A stretch of DNA of 64,000 nt from Muribaculaceae bacterium (GTDB lineage Bacteria; Bacteroidota; Bacteroidia; Bacteroidales; Muribaculaceae), in the NCBI GenBank assembly GCA_023662835.1, contig JAMPII010000004.1, positions 1-64,000 of the forward strand, given 5' to 3'. This document shows, one piece after another, positions 34,991 to 45,500 of this stretch; position 1 is the stretch's first letter, and each line of letters begins with the position of its first letter. A model generated the notes under the pieces. The model saw only the letters and a list, made by a program, of their open reading frames with translations. It did not search any database and was not told the DNA's origin. A program made the position numbers and the translations under genes.

Positions 34991-36910
34991 TTACCATCCG
35001 TAGTTCTGCCAGCCTGAAGTGCCGGAGAGGTTTGTCATATTTTGAGCTTCTTTCAAGGGGATAGAAACCAAACGGTATTTAGCTTCGTAGCAAGCCTGAG
35101 AAACGCCACCGTCAAGTCCATAAACGTTGAGAACGAAACGATGGTATACGGGGTTCTTGCCACTTGCGTTTGTTGTAACCCATGTGCCGCCTTTATACTT
35201 CTCGCACATGATGTCTTCACCAACTTTGCCCCAACGGCGAACGTCATAGTAGCGATGTTCCTCGAAGCAAAGCTCAACCTGACGTTCGTGGCGAACAATC
35301 AGACGATCGTAGTCCTGGCTTGTAGGTTTGATGTCGACACTGGGTGAGAAACCTGCACGGTGGCGAATTTCGTTAACAAGATCCATTGCCTTCTGCGATA
35401 GATTGTTTTCTACGAGAGCTTCGGCATAGTTAAGCATGACCTCACCAAAGCGGAAATAGCGCCAGTTACCACCCTGATAACGGGTAGAGCTATTTTCTTT
35501 AAACTGATGGTATTTACGGTTGTAGAAACCTGTACGGGTGAAGGTACGTGAAACAGCGTCGATAGCGCAGTCGCCTTTTTTGCCGGATTTTGTGCCACCG
35601 TATTCCTCGTTTGTGTTGTTATAAGTTTCAACTGTTTTGTTACGGGTACCTGTGTTTACCGTAGCTCCATGGAAAGCAGTGTTGGCATAGAAGCGCTGGT
35701 CGCGGCCTACGTAAGGATCAGCTTCGTTGTAGCCTGAAGTGGGATCGATATTAGGCTTTGTGAGATCCCATTCGTCAGGATCGCCATTAAGCGACTGATA
35801 CGGTTGACGCAGGTCATAGATTGGCTTACCTGTTGCGGCCATATCGTATGCATCGATAAGGTTCTGGGTCGGGCAGATACCTACTTTGAAGTTACCATTG
35901 ATAATTGGAATACCATTTACAACGTACAAACCTTCGGCGCGGTATGTCTGGCTGTTACCCCAGATGGTTTCATTATCATTTGCGTTATTGCCGGCGTAAG
36001 TGTTCAGAGAAAAATATTCCTGATAAGGTCCGTAGGGATAGGATTTGGGATCCTGGCAAACGGTATAGAGTTCATAGCCATTTTCTTTTAACAAATTATA
36101 TGCTAACTCATTCTTTTCCAAAGCATATTTCCACAACTCCTGTTCGTGGCAGAACAGAGGGCTTGCAGCAAAAAGCGAAGCTTGTGAAATGATAGCACAT
36201 GCTATACCCTTTGTCATACGGTTACGGTTTGAATTGTCAACGATTCTCCAGGGAAGTTCATCGCATTCAAGAGCCTTTTCACATTCTGAAACACAGAACT
36301 GGAAGACTTTCCAAGCTTCGTCGCGTTTCATACCGGAATAGGATGTATTAACGTCGGTCGGCTTCTCAATCAATGGAATATCACCGTACAATTTAGCAAG
36401 ATTCAGATAGAAGAACGCGCGGAGCACCTGAGCCTCGGCTTTAAGCTGACGACGTTCTGCATCACTCTCGCAAGTAGCGCCATCGATACGACTGAGGAAC
36501 ATATTAAGAACGCGGATAGTTTCCCAATAGCGTTTCCAATAGTTACCGTCCCAACGGCCTTGTCCGCGGTCGTCCCATTCAAAACGATGTTTTTCGGCCG
36601 TTACGTTACCTTTATAGATATCATTGATGATGATAGCCTGGCCGTCGTCGGTCGACCATCCCTCATCGGCCATATCGATGAAGAAGTTCTCGAAGAAGTA
36701 GTTTGCCCAGTCATGGTCGGGAACATACATCCATGCCTGTGAAAAATAATATTTAACATTGTCCGGGTTGCCAAACACCTGATCCAGGTCCATACGTCCG
36801 TCGGGAGTCATATCCAGGTCGTCGGCGCATGAACTCAAGCCAAGACCGGTAAGAGCAGTGGCGGCAATGAGTATATTTGCAAATAGTTTTTTCATAATTG
36901 TGTTGTTCAT
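34991..36910 (-). CDS. SusD/RagB-family surface glycan-binding lipoprotein
   Basis: This 639-residue lipoprotein has a start ATG that overlaps the SusC stop by one base (TAATG). A second ATG at 36895 gives the cleaner signal MKKLFANILIAATALTG with lipobox Cys23 and may be the real start. SusD features: RQLKAEAQVLRAFFYLNLAKLYGDIPLIE, a long loop region, and the C-terminal RHERQVELCFEEHRYYDVRRWGK with LVSIPLKEAQN. It should form a complex with the SusC protein of the gene directly upstream. It shares only family-level similarity with the second SusD (30237), so the two pairs likely bind different glycan parts. Confidence 0.93.
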   Translation of the reverse strand: MNNTIMKKLFANILIAATALTGLGLSSCADDLDMTPDGRMDLDQVFGNPDNVKYYFSQAWMYVPDHDWANYFFENFFIDMADEGWSTDDGQAIIINDIYKGNVTAEKHRFEWDDRGQGRWDGNYWKRYWETIRVLNMFLSRIDGATCESDAERRQLKAEAQVLRAFFYLNLAKLYGDIPLIEKPTDVNTSYSGMKRDEAWKVFQFCVSECEKALECDELPWRIVDNSNRNRMTKGIACAIISQASLFAASPLFCHEQELWKYALEKNELAYNLLKENGYELYTVCQDPKSYPYGPYQEYFSLNTYAGNNANDNETIWGNSQTYRAEGLYVVNGIPIINGNFKVGICPTQNLIDAYDMAATGKPIYDLRQPYQSLNGDPDEWDLTKPNIDPTSGYNEADPYVGRDQRFYANTAFHGATVNTGTRNKTVETYNNTNEEYGGTKSGKKGDCAIDAVSRTFTRTGFYNRKYHQFKENSSTRYQGGNWRYFRFGEVMLNYAEALVENNLSQKAMDLVNEIRHRAGFSPSVDIKPTSQDYDRLIVRHERQVELCFEEHRYYDVRRWGKVGEDIMCEKYKGGTWVTTNASGKNPVYHRFVLNVYGLDGGVSQACYEAKYRLVSIPLKEAQNMTNLSGTSGWQNYGW

Positions 36911-39900
36911 TAGAGGTCAACAGTAATACCGGCAGTGTAAGTCTTCATCAAAGGATATGAGTAGAAGTTAGACTGTTCGGGGTCGATAATCTTTGTAGGC
37001 ATGTTGGTCCATGTCTTCAGGTTGTCGGCAGAAACGAAGATACGAACGTTGTTCATACCTATTTTCTTGGTAACCTTTTTAGGAATAGTGTAGCCGAGCT
37101 GAACGTTTTTCAGACGAATGTAAGATGCGTCCATTACGTAGTAGCTGTTGGCTTCGTGAGAAGAACCACCCGATGCAGAGATAGCGGGATGAGTGATTTT
37201 CTGACCGCTTTCATATTTTTCGGCGGTCCAACGATTGTCGCAGAAGTCGGCGTAGTAGCGGGTGTTGCCGTAGAATTCGAAGGTAACGGGGCCACCGAAC
37301 GAACGTGTGTATTGTCCTGTACCCTGAATCATTACCGAGAAGTCGAATCCATAAAGATCACCAGAAAGTGTAGCACCGTAGGTGATACGCGGCAGCAATG
37401 AAGAGTAGCCAATAGGAGCAAGGTCCTTAACGCTGATTTCGCCGTCGCCTATTGTACCATCCTCGTTGGGGCTGATATCTTTGTAAACGAAGTCGCCGAC
37501 ACGTGGTTTGTAGGTGGTGTTATACTTGGTGTGAGCCAAGAATTTGTCGAGCTGTTCTTGGGTGTTGAAGAAACCTGTACCATCAAGACCGCGTTCGGGA
37601 TCGTTGGTATAGTCAATCAGATAACCCCAGCATTGGCCAAGTGAGAAGCCTGTTGTGCGGATAGGATATGCGTAGTCGTCGGCCAAAGCAACTTCGTCAG
37701 CCTCTTTTACGATGTTCTTTGCGTAAGAGAAGTTTCCTGAAAGCGACAAGTGTATATCCTTGTTGATAGCGTAGTGGTAAGAAGCCTGAACTTCGAAACC
37801 TTTGTTGTCGATCTTACCGAAGTTAGAACGTGGAAGCTGTGATGAGCTCAAACCTGACAATTGGGGAATTGTGTTACGACCCATGAGGATGTCGGAACGG
37901 TGTTCGATAAAGTAGTCGAACGACAAGTCGAAGTTACGGAACGCTGTGATGTCGACACCATAGTTCTGCTTCCAGGCTGTTTCCCAACGAAGCTGATCGT
38001 TACCGAGAAGGATTTCACGAATAGTCTGGCCGTTTGTTGCAATTGATGGCGGAATGTGCATACCACCGTACCAGTTGGTGTGGTCCATAGCTGCACTTGA
38101 GCCGAATGTGAATTGCGAGATGTTGTTCAGGTAAAGGAAGCGGTCGCTACCGAGAACGTCGTTACCAACCTTACCCAACGAAGCGCGGAATTTCAATTTT
38201 GTGAGTGCGCCGCTTTCGTAAAGAGGAGCCATGAATTTTTCGCTCGATGCAACCCAACCTAACGAGAATGCGGGGAAGAAACCGAAACGATTTTTGGGAG
38301 CAAACTGTTCAGAACCGTTGTAACCGAAGTTGAATTCGGCTAGGTAACGGGAGTCGTAGTTATAAGTGAAACGACCCGAGAGGCCAATCATCTTGAAGGG
38401 GATTGAACCAAGCACATCCTCTTTTTCGTCGCGCTGAGCGAGGAGCATACCGGTAACATTGTGTACGCGGTTGAATGTGCGGTTATAGTTGATCTGCGCC
38501 TGAAGGTTAACAAACCAGTTGGTTTGATCGGCACGAGACATAATCACTTTACCGTCGGTAGGGTCGGTAGCTTCACGAAGAATAAGAACAGGAGTGTCCA
38601 TATCGGTTGGCTCAAGTTCGTAGGTAAAAGCCGACCATTTTTTGCGTGAAAGGGTGTAGGAGTGAGCGTAAGTTTCGAAAGCGACAACGCCGCGCATCGA
38701 CAAACCGGGTGTGAGTTTGCCAAGGTCGATATTCAAGGTTCCAACGCCGTTAACAGCCGAGTTGACAGTCATACGCTGACCGGAACGGTTGAGAAGCGCG
38801 TAACTTGACTGCAGGTAAGTGATGTCGGGACCGTGAACTACAGAACCGGGAGCTACAGGAAGAAGGTTGCTGGGATCGGATGGATCGCGGAAGAAAAGAC
38901 CATCGATAGCAACGGGGCCTGCGTCGGTAGGACGCGATGTGATGATACCGGAACGCATCTGAACTTCGTTCTGATCGCCGTCGGATGTATCCGAAGCCGG
39001 CGCATCATATTTCTTGATGTAGCTCGAGAGGTCGAGTGAAGCAGAAATCCAGTCGTTAAACTTATAGTCGAGGTTAACACGGATATTGTAACGGTTCATG
39101 CGGGCGCTGGGGTCGTAACCAAGTTTCTGCGACGATTCTGTTTTGTACATACCACCCTGGTAAACGTAGCCGGCGCTTACGAAGTATTTCAGTTTCTTTG
39201 TACCGCCCGATACGTTGACGTTGGCCTGAACCATGTCGGAATGGTCCTTCAGGAAGAAGTCGGACCAGTCGTTGTTGGGGAAGAAGTACTGAAGTTGTTC
39301 GTCGGTCATGTTGCGATAACGTCCGTCGGGGTAAAGTTCACGATAGCGAGCCTGGGTAGGACGCCCCCCATTGTCCCACATTGAATATAAGTCAATGTGT
39401 TCCTTACTAAAGTAATCCGCGTTACCGTCGTTTTTGTAAGCTTCGTTCACGAGTTTTACGAATTCGGACGACGAGCGCTGTTTGGGCCATGAACCGAATT
39501 TCTGCATTGAGTATTGAACTTGACCGTGAACGTTAACCTTGCCTTCCTCACCGCGTTTAGTTGTGATAAGGATAACACCGTTTGCACCGCGCACACCGAA
39601 CACAGCAGTAGAAGAAGCATCTTTCAGAACTGAAAGTGAAGCAACTTCGTTGGGGTCGATGTCGGACATTGAAGTACGAGGAATACCGTCGACAAGGATA
39701 AGAGGTGATGTACCATTAGTAGTTGCGGCACCGCGGAGGAACATAGTAGCGTCGTCCTCACCGGGAGCTGCACTTTTCTGAATTGTTGTCAAACCCGGAA
39801 GTTTACCGGCCAACGCGGCAGTAAGGTTAGGTTCAGACGATTTTTTCAGTTCAGCGCCGCCAACCGAGGCAACAGAACCGGTCACTGTTACTTTTTTCTG

Positions 39901-40257
39901 CTGACCGTAGGCTACAACGACAACTTCTTCAAGGTCGTTAGCCTGAGGGGTCATCGAGATGTCAAGTTTTGCTTTGTCTACAGGGACCTTAACGGTTGTG
40001 TAGCCGAGATAAGTAATCTCAAGCACAGGTTTTTTCGACACGAGTTTCATATTGAACTCACCGTCGATGTTAGTGATAGTAGTGTTCTGGGTGTTCAACT
40101 CCTTGATGACGGCACCGATAATCGGGTCGCCCAATTCGTCTGTCACCGTACCGCTAACGCTCTTAATGTCGGCAGCAAAAGCTGTTGTCGCCGACACCAG
40201 CCATAGCAAAACTGATAGGCATAGCGGAAGAAAGCGTTTTAGATGGTTAGTAAACAT
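36910..40257 (-). CDS. SusC/RagA-family TonB-linked transporter
   Basis: This 1115-residue transporter has the full architecture: signal peptide (about 1-28), carboxypeptidase-regulatory-like domain (about 35-110, SVSGTVTDELGDPIIGAVIKE), TonB box LEEVVVVAYGQQKK, plug with the SusC hallmark LSVLKDASSTAVFGVRGANGVILITTKRG, and a long barrel ending AGITVDL. It imports oligosaccharides in partnership with the SusD protein encoded next. It is the first gene of a four-gene minus-strand operon; a TAAATTTG box lies 42 bases upstream of its start. Confidence 0.95.
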   Translation of the reverse strand: MFTNHLKRFLPLCLSVLLWLVSATTAFAADIKSVSGTVTDELGDPIIGAVIKELNTQNTTITNIDGEFNMKLVSKKPVLEITYLGYTTVKVPVDKAKLDISMTPQANDLEEVVVVAYGQQKKVTVTGSVASVGGAELKKSSEPNLTAALAGKLPGLTTIQKSAAPGEDDATMFLRGAATTNGTSPLILVDGIPRTSMSDIDPNEVASLSVLKDASSTAVFGVRGANGVILITTKRGEEGKVNVHGQVQYSMQKFGSWPKQRSSSEFVKLVNEAYKNDGNADYFSKEHIDLYSMWDNGGRPTQARYRELYPDGRYRNMTDEQLQYFFPNNDWSDFFLKDHSDMVQANVNVSGGTKKLKYFVSAGYVYQGGMYKTESSQKLGYDPSARMNRYNIRVNLDYKFNDWISASLDLSSYIKKYDAPASDTSDGDQNEVQMRSGIITSRPTDAGPVAIDGLFFRDPSDPSNLLPVAPGSVVHGPDITYLQSSYALLNRSGQRMTVNSAVNGVGTLNIDLGKLTPGLSMRGVVAFETYAHSYTLSRKKWSAFTYELEPTDMDTPVLILREATDPTDGKVIMSRADQTNWFVNLQAQINYNRTFNRVHNVTGMLLAQRDEKEDVLGSIPFKMIGLSGRFTYNYDSRYLAEFNFGYNGSEQFAPKNRFGFFPAFSLGWVASSEKFMAPLYESGALTKLKFRASLGKVGNDVLGSDRFLYLNNISQFTFGSSAAMDHTNWYGGMHIPPSIATNGQTIREILLGNDQLRWETAWKQNYGVDITAFRNFDLSFDYFIEHRSDILMGRNTIPQLSGLSSSQLPRSNFGKIDNKGFEVQASYHYAINKDIHLSLSGNFSYAKNIVKEADEVALADDYAYPIRTTGFSLGQCWGYLIDYTNDPERGLDGTGFFNTQEQLDKFLAHTKYNTTYKPRVGDFVYKDISPNEDGTIGDGEISVKDLAPIGYSSLLPRITYGATLSGDLYGFDFSVMIQGTGQYTRSFGGPVTFEFYGNTRYYADFCDNRWTAEKYESGQKITHPAISASGGSSHEANSYYVMDASYIRLKNVQLGYTIPKKVTKKIGMNNVRIFVSADNLKTWTNMPTKIIDPEQSNFYSYPLMKTYTAGITVDL

Positions 40258-40298
40258 TAGTAATACATAGTTGGTTAATCAATAAAGTAATGTAATCA

Positions 40299-40306
40299 CA
40301 AATTTA
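40299..40306 (-). promoter_or_regulatory. TAnnTTTG -7 box for the SusC/D operon
   Basis: CAAATTTA on the plus strand reads TAAATTTG on the minus strand, 42 bases before the SusC start. The -33 region is not conserved, which fits a promoter needing an activator. The rest of the 273-base gap (40258-40530) shows no gene. Confidence 0.45.
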
Positions 40307-40530
40307 GCAGGCAAAATCATACAATTCTATTCGTTTTGTACAAATTTGAGTGCATTTGTTTCAAAGAAGATTGGGGTTTTGTTAGATAATTTAATTTGAT
40401 TTAGGTTATTTTAATAGTTAATTGTATTATTTGCAAGTGTATATGTCGACATAGTTCCAGAAACAAACCAAATACATGCTTTTAGGCATATATTAATATA
40501 ATGTATAACTGAAACGAGACGAACGATTGT

Positions 40531-42273
40531 TTATTTTGCCTTGTTGATTACTTTAACTTCTTTGGGTGCTTCGACATTGCAAACAATCTTGCCGTCGTCG
40601 CTTTTTTTCCAGTCAACTTTCACGGGACCATAAGGGGTTGGATACGCACCGCGTGCCCAAGTTAAGTTGCCCGGCTGAGGATCAACGATAACAGTTTTCG
40701 AACCAGCTTCAGCGGGGTAAACGCCGAGTGCATACTTGGTAAGCCAGGGTGTTGGACCCGCAGCCCAGCCATGGCAAAGGCTCAGTCGCAGACCAACATA
40801 GCAGTAAGCGCCTCCATCGGCATGGATATCACGTTTGCCTGCGGGAACAAATTCGTCGATACGACCAGCATTAGCCGCCTGCGAATATGTGAGGTCTTCC
40901 CAGAACGATGTAGCACCAAGGTCGAGCATAGCGCCCCAGTATTTGCTCATCAAATCCTGAGCCTCTTTGTGGTAACCGGCTTTTGCAAGAGCTTCAAGCA
41001 TGTAATAACCATAGAAAGTAGAGAAGCCGTCAGGACCATTGTCAACAATTACTTTTGCCGATTTGGCAGCATCTTTGTTTTGGCCGGCCAATACGATGAG
41101 GGCTGCAGCCTGGGAGTTGTTGCAATCGCTCACTTTCACTTTAGCGAGACGTTTGAGGCAACTTTCAGCAACCTTTTCCAGTTCCTTGTCGCCGGTCATC
41201 TTTCCAAGCGCAACCATGTCGTTCATCGTCATCACGATAAGCGAGTGGTAGCCTGAATTAATAACGTCAACATTTTCTGAAGTTGGCCAATCGAGGAAGC
41301 GTACGCCATCAAGTTTTTCCTTACCGTCTTTGTCAACCAGATTGTCGACCTGCTTGGTCAGACCAAGAATATAGTCTCGGTTCTTGTCGTAATAAGCCTT
41401 ATTACCATGGTGCAGCATCAGGTCGTGTTGCGAAATTAGCCACCATAGCGAATATGCGCTGTAGCCATTCATCCAGCGTGGGAGAGGGGTATCCTGAACG
41501 CCAAAATCGAGTGAACGGTTAACAACGTCGCTTTCGCCAAACACGTAGTTAGTAGCACTTACTTCGGGGTGCGTGTCACCAAGCCAAACCAAACGGTCGC
41601 GTTTAATGCCGTCCCACAGGTAATCTTGAAGACAGAGCTGAACGGTACGGGCTGCTGTGTTCCAAATCTGAGTCAGACGAGGATCAGAGCATTCGAAAGC
41701 ACCGACCATTGGTGCGTCGTCCTGAACCTGAATCGCTTCAACATAGCGCAATAGAAAATCAACATCCTTGTCGAGCAGGTCGATGCGTGCGAAACGGAAA
41801 CCAGAATCGCCGCAACGAACACTTCCCAACCAAGGAGAATGCGTAACGAAGTCGCGGAGCGAATGCTCGTTCTTTGAATTCTGCGGATTGCCGGGGGCGT
41901 TAGGATCGGACATAGCTTCAGTCACCGATTCACCCAGGCGAACACGAAGAGCGACGGGCTTGTTGTTTTTTGCCATGCCTGAATATATTTTCAAGCCGCC
42001 ATTGATTTCTTTACCAAAGTCGAGCAGAATAGAAGCCTGTTTATCGTCGGTCGATCGTAAAACTGCTATTTTCGGGTCGGCTGTTGACACCTGCCCAATA
42101 AAATTTTCAAGCAAAATTTCCGGATGCTTGATCTGCTTGCCCGACGAGTCGGACATCCACACGATGCGCGTCGGCGCAAGCTTTGTCTCAGTCAACTTAG
42201 CATTGACTGGAAGAGCACAGCAAGCAAGCAGAGCCAACGACATCCATGTACAACTTTTTTTTAGCATTTCCAT
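40531..42273 (-). CDS. Secreted GH78-like alpha-L-rhamnosidase-related protein
   Basis: This 580-residue protein has a signal peptide (about 1-25), an N-terminal beta-sandwich (about 60-185, ASILLDFGKEINGGLKIY) and an (alpha/alpha)6 barrel of the rhamnosidase superfamily (about 195-510), with DYLWDGIKRDRLVWLGDTHPE at 217-237, and a C-terminal beta domain ending in GPVKVDWKK. GH78 enzymes remove terminal alpha-L-rhamnose. The usual GH78 motif has a general-acid Glu inside DxxxRDERxGWxGD; here it reads DGIKRDRLVWLGD and that Glu is absent, with Glu237 nearby. Activity may differ from classical rhamnosidases. It is divergent from the hybrid regulator. Confidence 0.8.
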   Translation of the reverse strand: MEMLKKSCTWMSLALLACCALPVNAKLTETKLAPTRIVWMSDSSGKQIKHPEILLENFIGQVSTADPKIAVLRSTDDKQASILLDFGKEINGGLKIYSGMAKNNKPVALRVRLGESVTEAMSDPNAPGNPQNSKNEHSLRDFVTHSPWLGSVRCGDSGFRFARIDLLDKDVDFLLRYVEAIQVQDDAPMVGAFECSDPRLTQIWNTAARTVQLCLQDYLWDGIKRDRLVWLGDTHPEVSATNYVFGESDVVNRSLDFGVQDTPLPRWMNGYSAYSLWWLISQHDLMLHHGNKAYYDKNRDYILGLTKQVDNLVDKDGKEKLDGVRFLDWPTSENVDVINSGYHSLIVMTMNDMVALGKMTGDKELEKVAESCLKRLAKVKVSDCNNSQAAALIVLAGQNKDAAKSAKVIVDNGPDGFSTFYGYYMLEALAKAGYHKEAQDLMSKYWGAMLDLGATSFWEDLTYSQAANAGRIDEFVPAGKRDIHADGGAYCYVGLRLSLCHGWAAGPTPWLTKYALGVYPAEAGSKTVIVDPQPGNLTWARGAYPTPYGPVKVDWKKSDDGKIVCNVEAPKEVKVINKAK

Positions 42274-42339
42274 GTAGTGTTTTTTTATGTGATATTGATT
42301 AAATGATGATTATTGCTAATTACGGCAATTAATGCAACG

Positions 42340-42347
42340 CAAATTTA
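42340..42347 (-). promoter_or_regulatory. TAnnTTTG -7 box for the GH78-like gene
   Basis: CAAATTTA on the plus strand reads TAAATTTG on the minus strand, 67 bases upstream of the GH78-like start. It has no good -33 element and has the same sequence as the box before the SusC operon (40299-40306), suggesting shared control. Confidence 0.45.
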
Positions 42348-42505
42348 AACTAATAATAAGCGGTGGTGTATTGCAGGAGTACATAATATATTATAGTTAC
42401 ACCCTTGCCCGGGGATAATGTTTCATATTTTTACACATTTGTTTCATAATAATTATTTGCAAATAAAAAGGGGAATGTTGTGTTTAAATTCATAAAAAAA
42501 TAGTT

Positions 42506-42513
42506 TATCTTTG
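42506..42513 (+). promoter_or_regulatory. TAnnTTTG -7 box for the hybrid regulator gene
   Basis: TATCTTTG is an exact -7 match, 36 bases before the ATG at 42549. A small hairpin (CCGC at 42521-42524 with GCGG at 42534-42537) lies between the predicted start site and the coding region. Confidence 0.5.
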
Positions 42514-42548
42514 CCAAAGTCCGCTAAATCTATGCGGCGAAAACCTGC

Positions 42549-45500
42549 ATGAATACCATAAACAAAGCCCTTCTGGCAATAGCTGCCATAATAACAATTC
42601 TAGGAAATACAACTAGCAAAATCAGAGCCGGAGAACAACCATACCATCGCCAGGCGTTATCGAACCTACACGTAAACGACATAGTTCAGGACGAGCTGGG
42701 ATTCGTTTGGATTGGAACAGCCAATGGTTTGTCGCGTTGCAACGGTTTACAAGGCTACAATATCTATTTTAACGACGCCCATAATCTTGAATCCCTTCCG
42801 AACAACCACATAACTGGCCTGAAAATATCGAGCGGGAAACTATGGGTTGCTTCGTACGGAGGCGTAGCTTCGAAACCTACTGGTAAAAATAACTTCACCC
42901 GTTACACCATTGCCGGAAACGAGCCTGACAATCTAACGATGAACGGCTTCATCGAGCACAACTCACAGCTACTCTGCTATGGCGCTAAAGGCGTTTACGA
43001 AATCGACACTCTCGAGCACAAGTTATATCGCAGAATTGCAAGCGAAAAAAATGTACACGCCGTTATGCAAGACCAGAACGGAATGCTATGGACCGCCGAT
43101 GATGGAAAACTCACATGCTGCAACAACCGCCTGAAGCCGGTAATCACAACAAAATTACCTGAAGGCATCACTGTCAACAGCATGCTGAAACATGGCAGCA
43201 TTGTACTTGTGGCTACCGACAACGGAATTCTTCGACTTGACATAAACAGCGGAGCACTACAACGTAGCCCCCTGGACGCCAACCTTAATAATGAGAGGGT
43301 TTACAGCATCACACCACTACAAAACGGAATACTGCTGGCGTGCACTTCGACAAGCGGATTAATAGCATACAACCCCGACAATGGCTCACTAGTCAACCAC
43401 GTTAACGGAAAAAAGCTTGACAACGACCTATCAACCGACGTCACAACAACGTTCATCGACCGTGACCAAAACCTTTGGATCGGAACATTCGACAACGGCT
43501 ACAGGATTGTACCCCACCGCCAGCCAATATTCAATAGCGACAAAAACCTTTGCAACGCATTTAAAGGAGAATTCGTTACCCGAATAGCTACCGACCAACA
43601 GCAACGCTTATGGATCGGAACACGCTACAACGGCATCGTTCGGTTCGATCCGGAAAGCGGTAAGACACATCGTTTCAACCGAAACAACACTCCATGGCTC
43701 TCAAATTCGCCGCAAGATTTTACCCAAGAAATATTTTGCGATTCTCAAAACAGGCTCTGGATCGGATACAATAACGACCTGACGGTATGCCAAGTTCAGT
43801 CCGACGGCTCACTGACTCATTTGCGCACATTCCCATCAGTGACCGACGTAGTAACCGTAGCAGAGGATCCCAACGGCCAAATCTGGGTTGGGCTAGCACG
43901 TAACGGCATGAACGTTTATTCCAAAAACATTGAGTCGGTTTGCAACATCAGCCTGCCTCATGCCGACAACGTAACTTGCATCAAATGTTACGATAATCGG
44001 CACATGATATTCTCAGCTTACGGTTCAGGACTTTATCTCGTTGATACACAGACCTACCATCCCGCACCCTTCGACCGCACATACACCGCCCCATGCGTCA
44101 GCGCAATCGACATTCTCCTGGCCTCCGACGGCCAATTATGGATAGGCACATATGGGAACGGTGTGTTCTGCTACAACCCTACAAACCACACACTTCAGCA
44201 CCCCTCGGGATTTATGTCGGACGACATTGTCGGAATACTCGAAGGCTCCGATAACGAACTATTCTTCAGCTCATCGTATGGCCTTTACCGCTACAATACC
44301 AAAAACGGCAAATTAACGACATACATGGAAGCTCAAGGAACAATCGGCAACCAGTATCATGAAAAAAGCCGCATGGCCGACCAGTATGGCAACCTATATT
44401 TCGGTGGAAACTCCGGCCTGCAACAGATTTCCCCAGTTAACATGCGGCAACAAACCACACCCGCCAAGCTATATTTAACAAATGTGGAGATTCTTAACAA
44501 CCCAGATAAAAAGAACACCCACAACTACTGCCCCGACTATTCAACGGTGCACAAGATGTCGCTCAACCACAAAAAAAACAGCGTAAGAATGGAGTTCGCA
44601 GGCCTGAACTATGATGCTCCGCTCGACTATGCATACAAACTTGAAGGATTCGACAAAGACTGGATAATATCCGGCGAGCATAATCAGGCGCTCTATTCAA
44701 ACCTCCCTGCCGGAAAATACAGGCTGCTCGTAAAAAGCCGTACCGACGATGTATGGAGCGAGCCAACCGAGCTACTCCAACTCAACATCAACCCATCGCC
44801 ATGGCTTCATCCAATGGCCAAAATCGCATATATCTTGATCATAATAATGTTGATAATACTTTTCAACCATATGTACCTGCGCATCCGGTTGGAAAGACGC
44901 CGCTACATGATGGCCGAGGAGCAAGTACTGAAAGAGCGCGACAGCACACAACGTAAAATCAACTTTTTCAACAACTTGTCTCACGAGATTCGCACCCCTG
45001 TGTCGCTCATATATGCTCCCGTAAAATTCCTGCGAAACAACATATCCACCCTACCCAACCAGAAAGTAGAAGCCACGCTCGACTATATTGACCGCAATGT
45101 CGACCGTTTATTAAACCTCACCAACCAGCTACTCAAATTCCACGAAGTTCAACAAGACACACTACCTCTGAAGGTAGGACGCTACGATTGCGTTGCCCAA
45201 TTGGAATCCATCGTGCGTATATACAACATATATGCCGCCGAAAAAGGGCAGTCGGTTGAATTTGTATCGTCCTACAAATCATACGAATGCACGTATGATT
45301 ACGACAAGTTGGAAAAAATCACCAACAACCTGCTGTTCAACGCAACCAAGTACACACCCGAGAACGGTCACATAATCGTAAAACTCGAAATTACCAAACT
45401 TCCAGAAGGATTCGACAAGGCTACGGATCACAACTACATGGAAATCCAGGTGATTGACGACGGTATCGGAATGCCCGAATCGGAAGTACCTCGTCTCTTC

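Noticed and set aside
40341..40348. Palindrome CAAATTTG upstream of the SusC operon as an operator
   Set aside because: A short AT-rich palindrome is expected by chance in such a gap, and it is not repeated at the other promoters.
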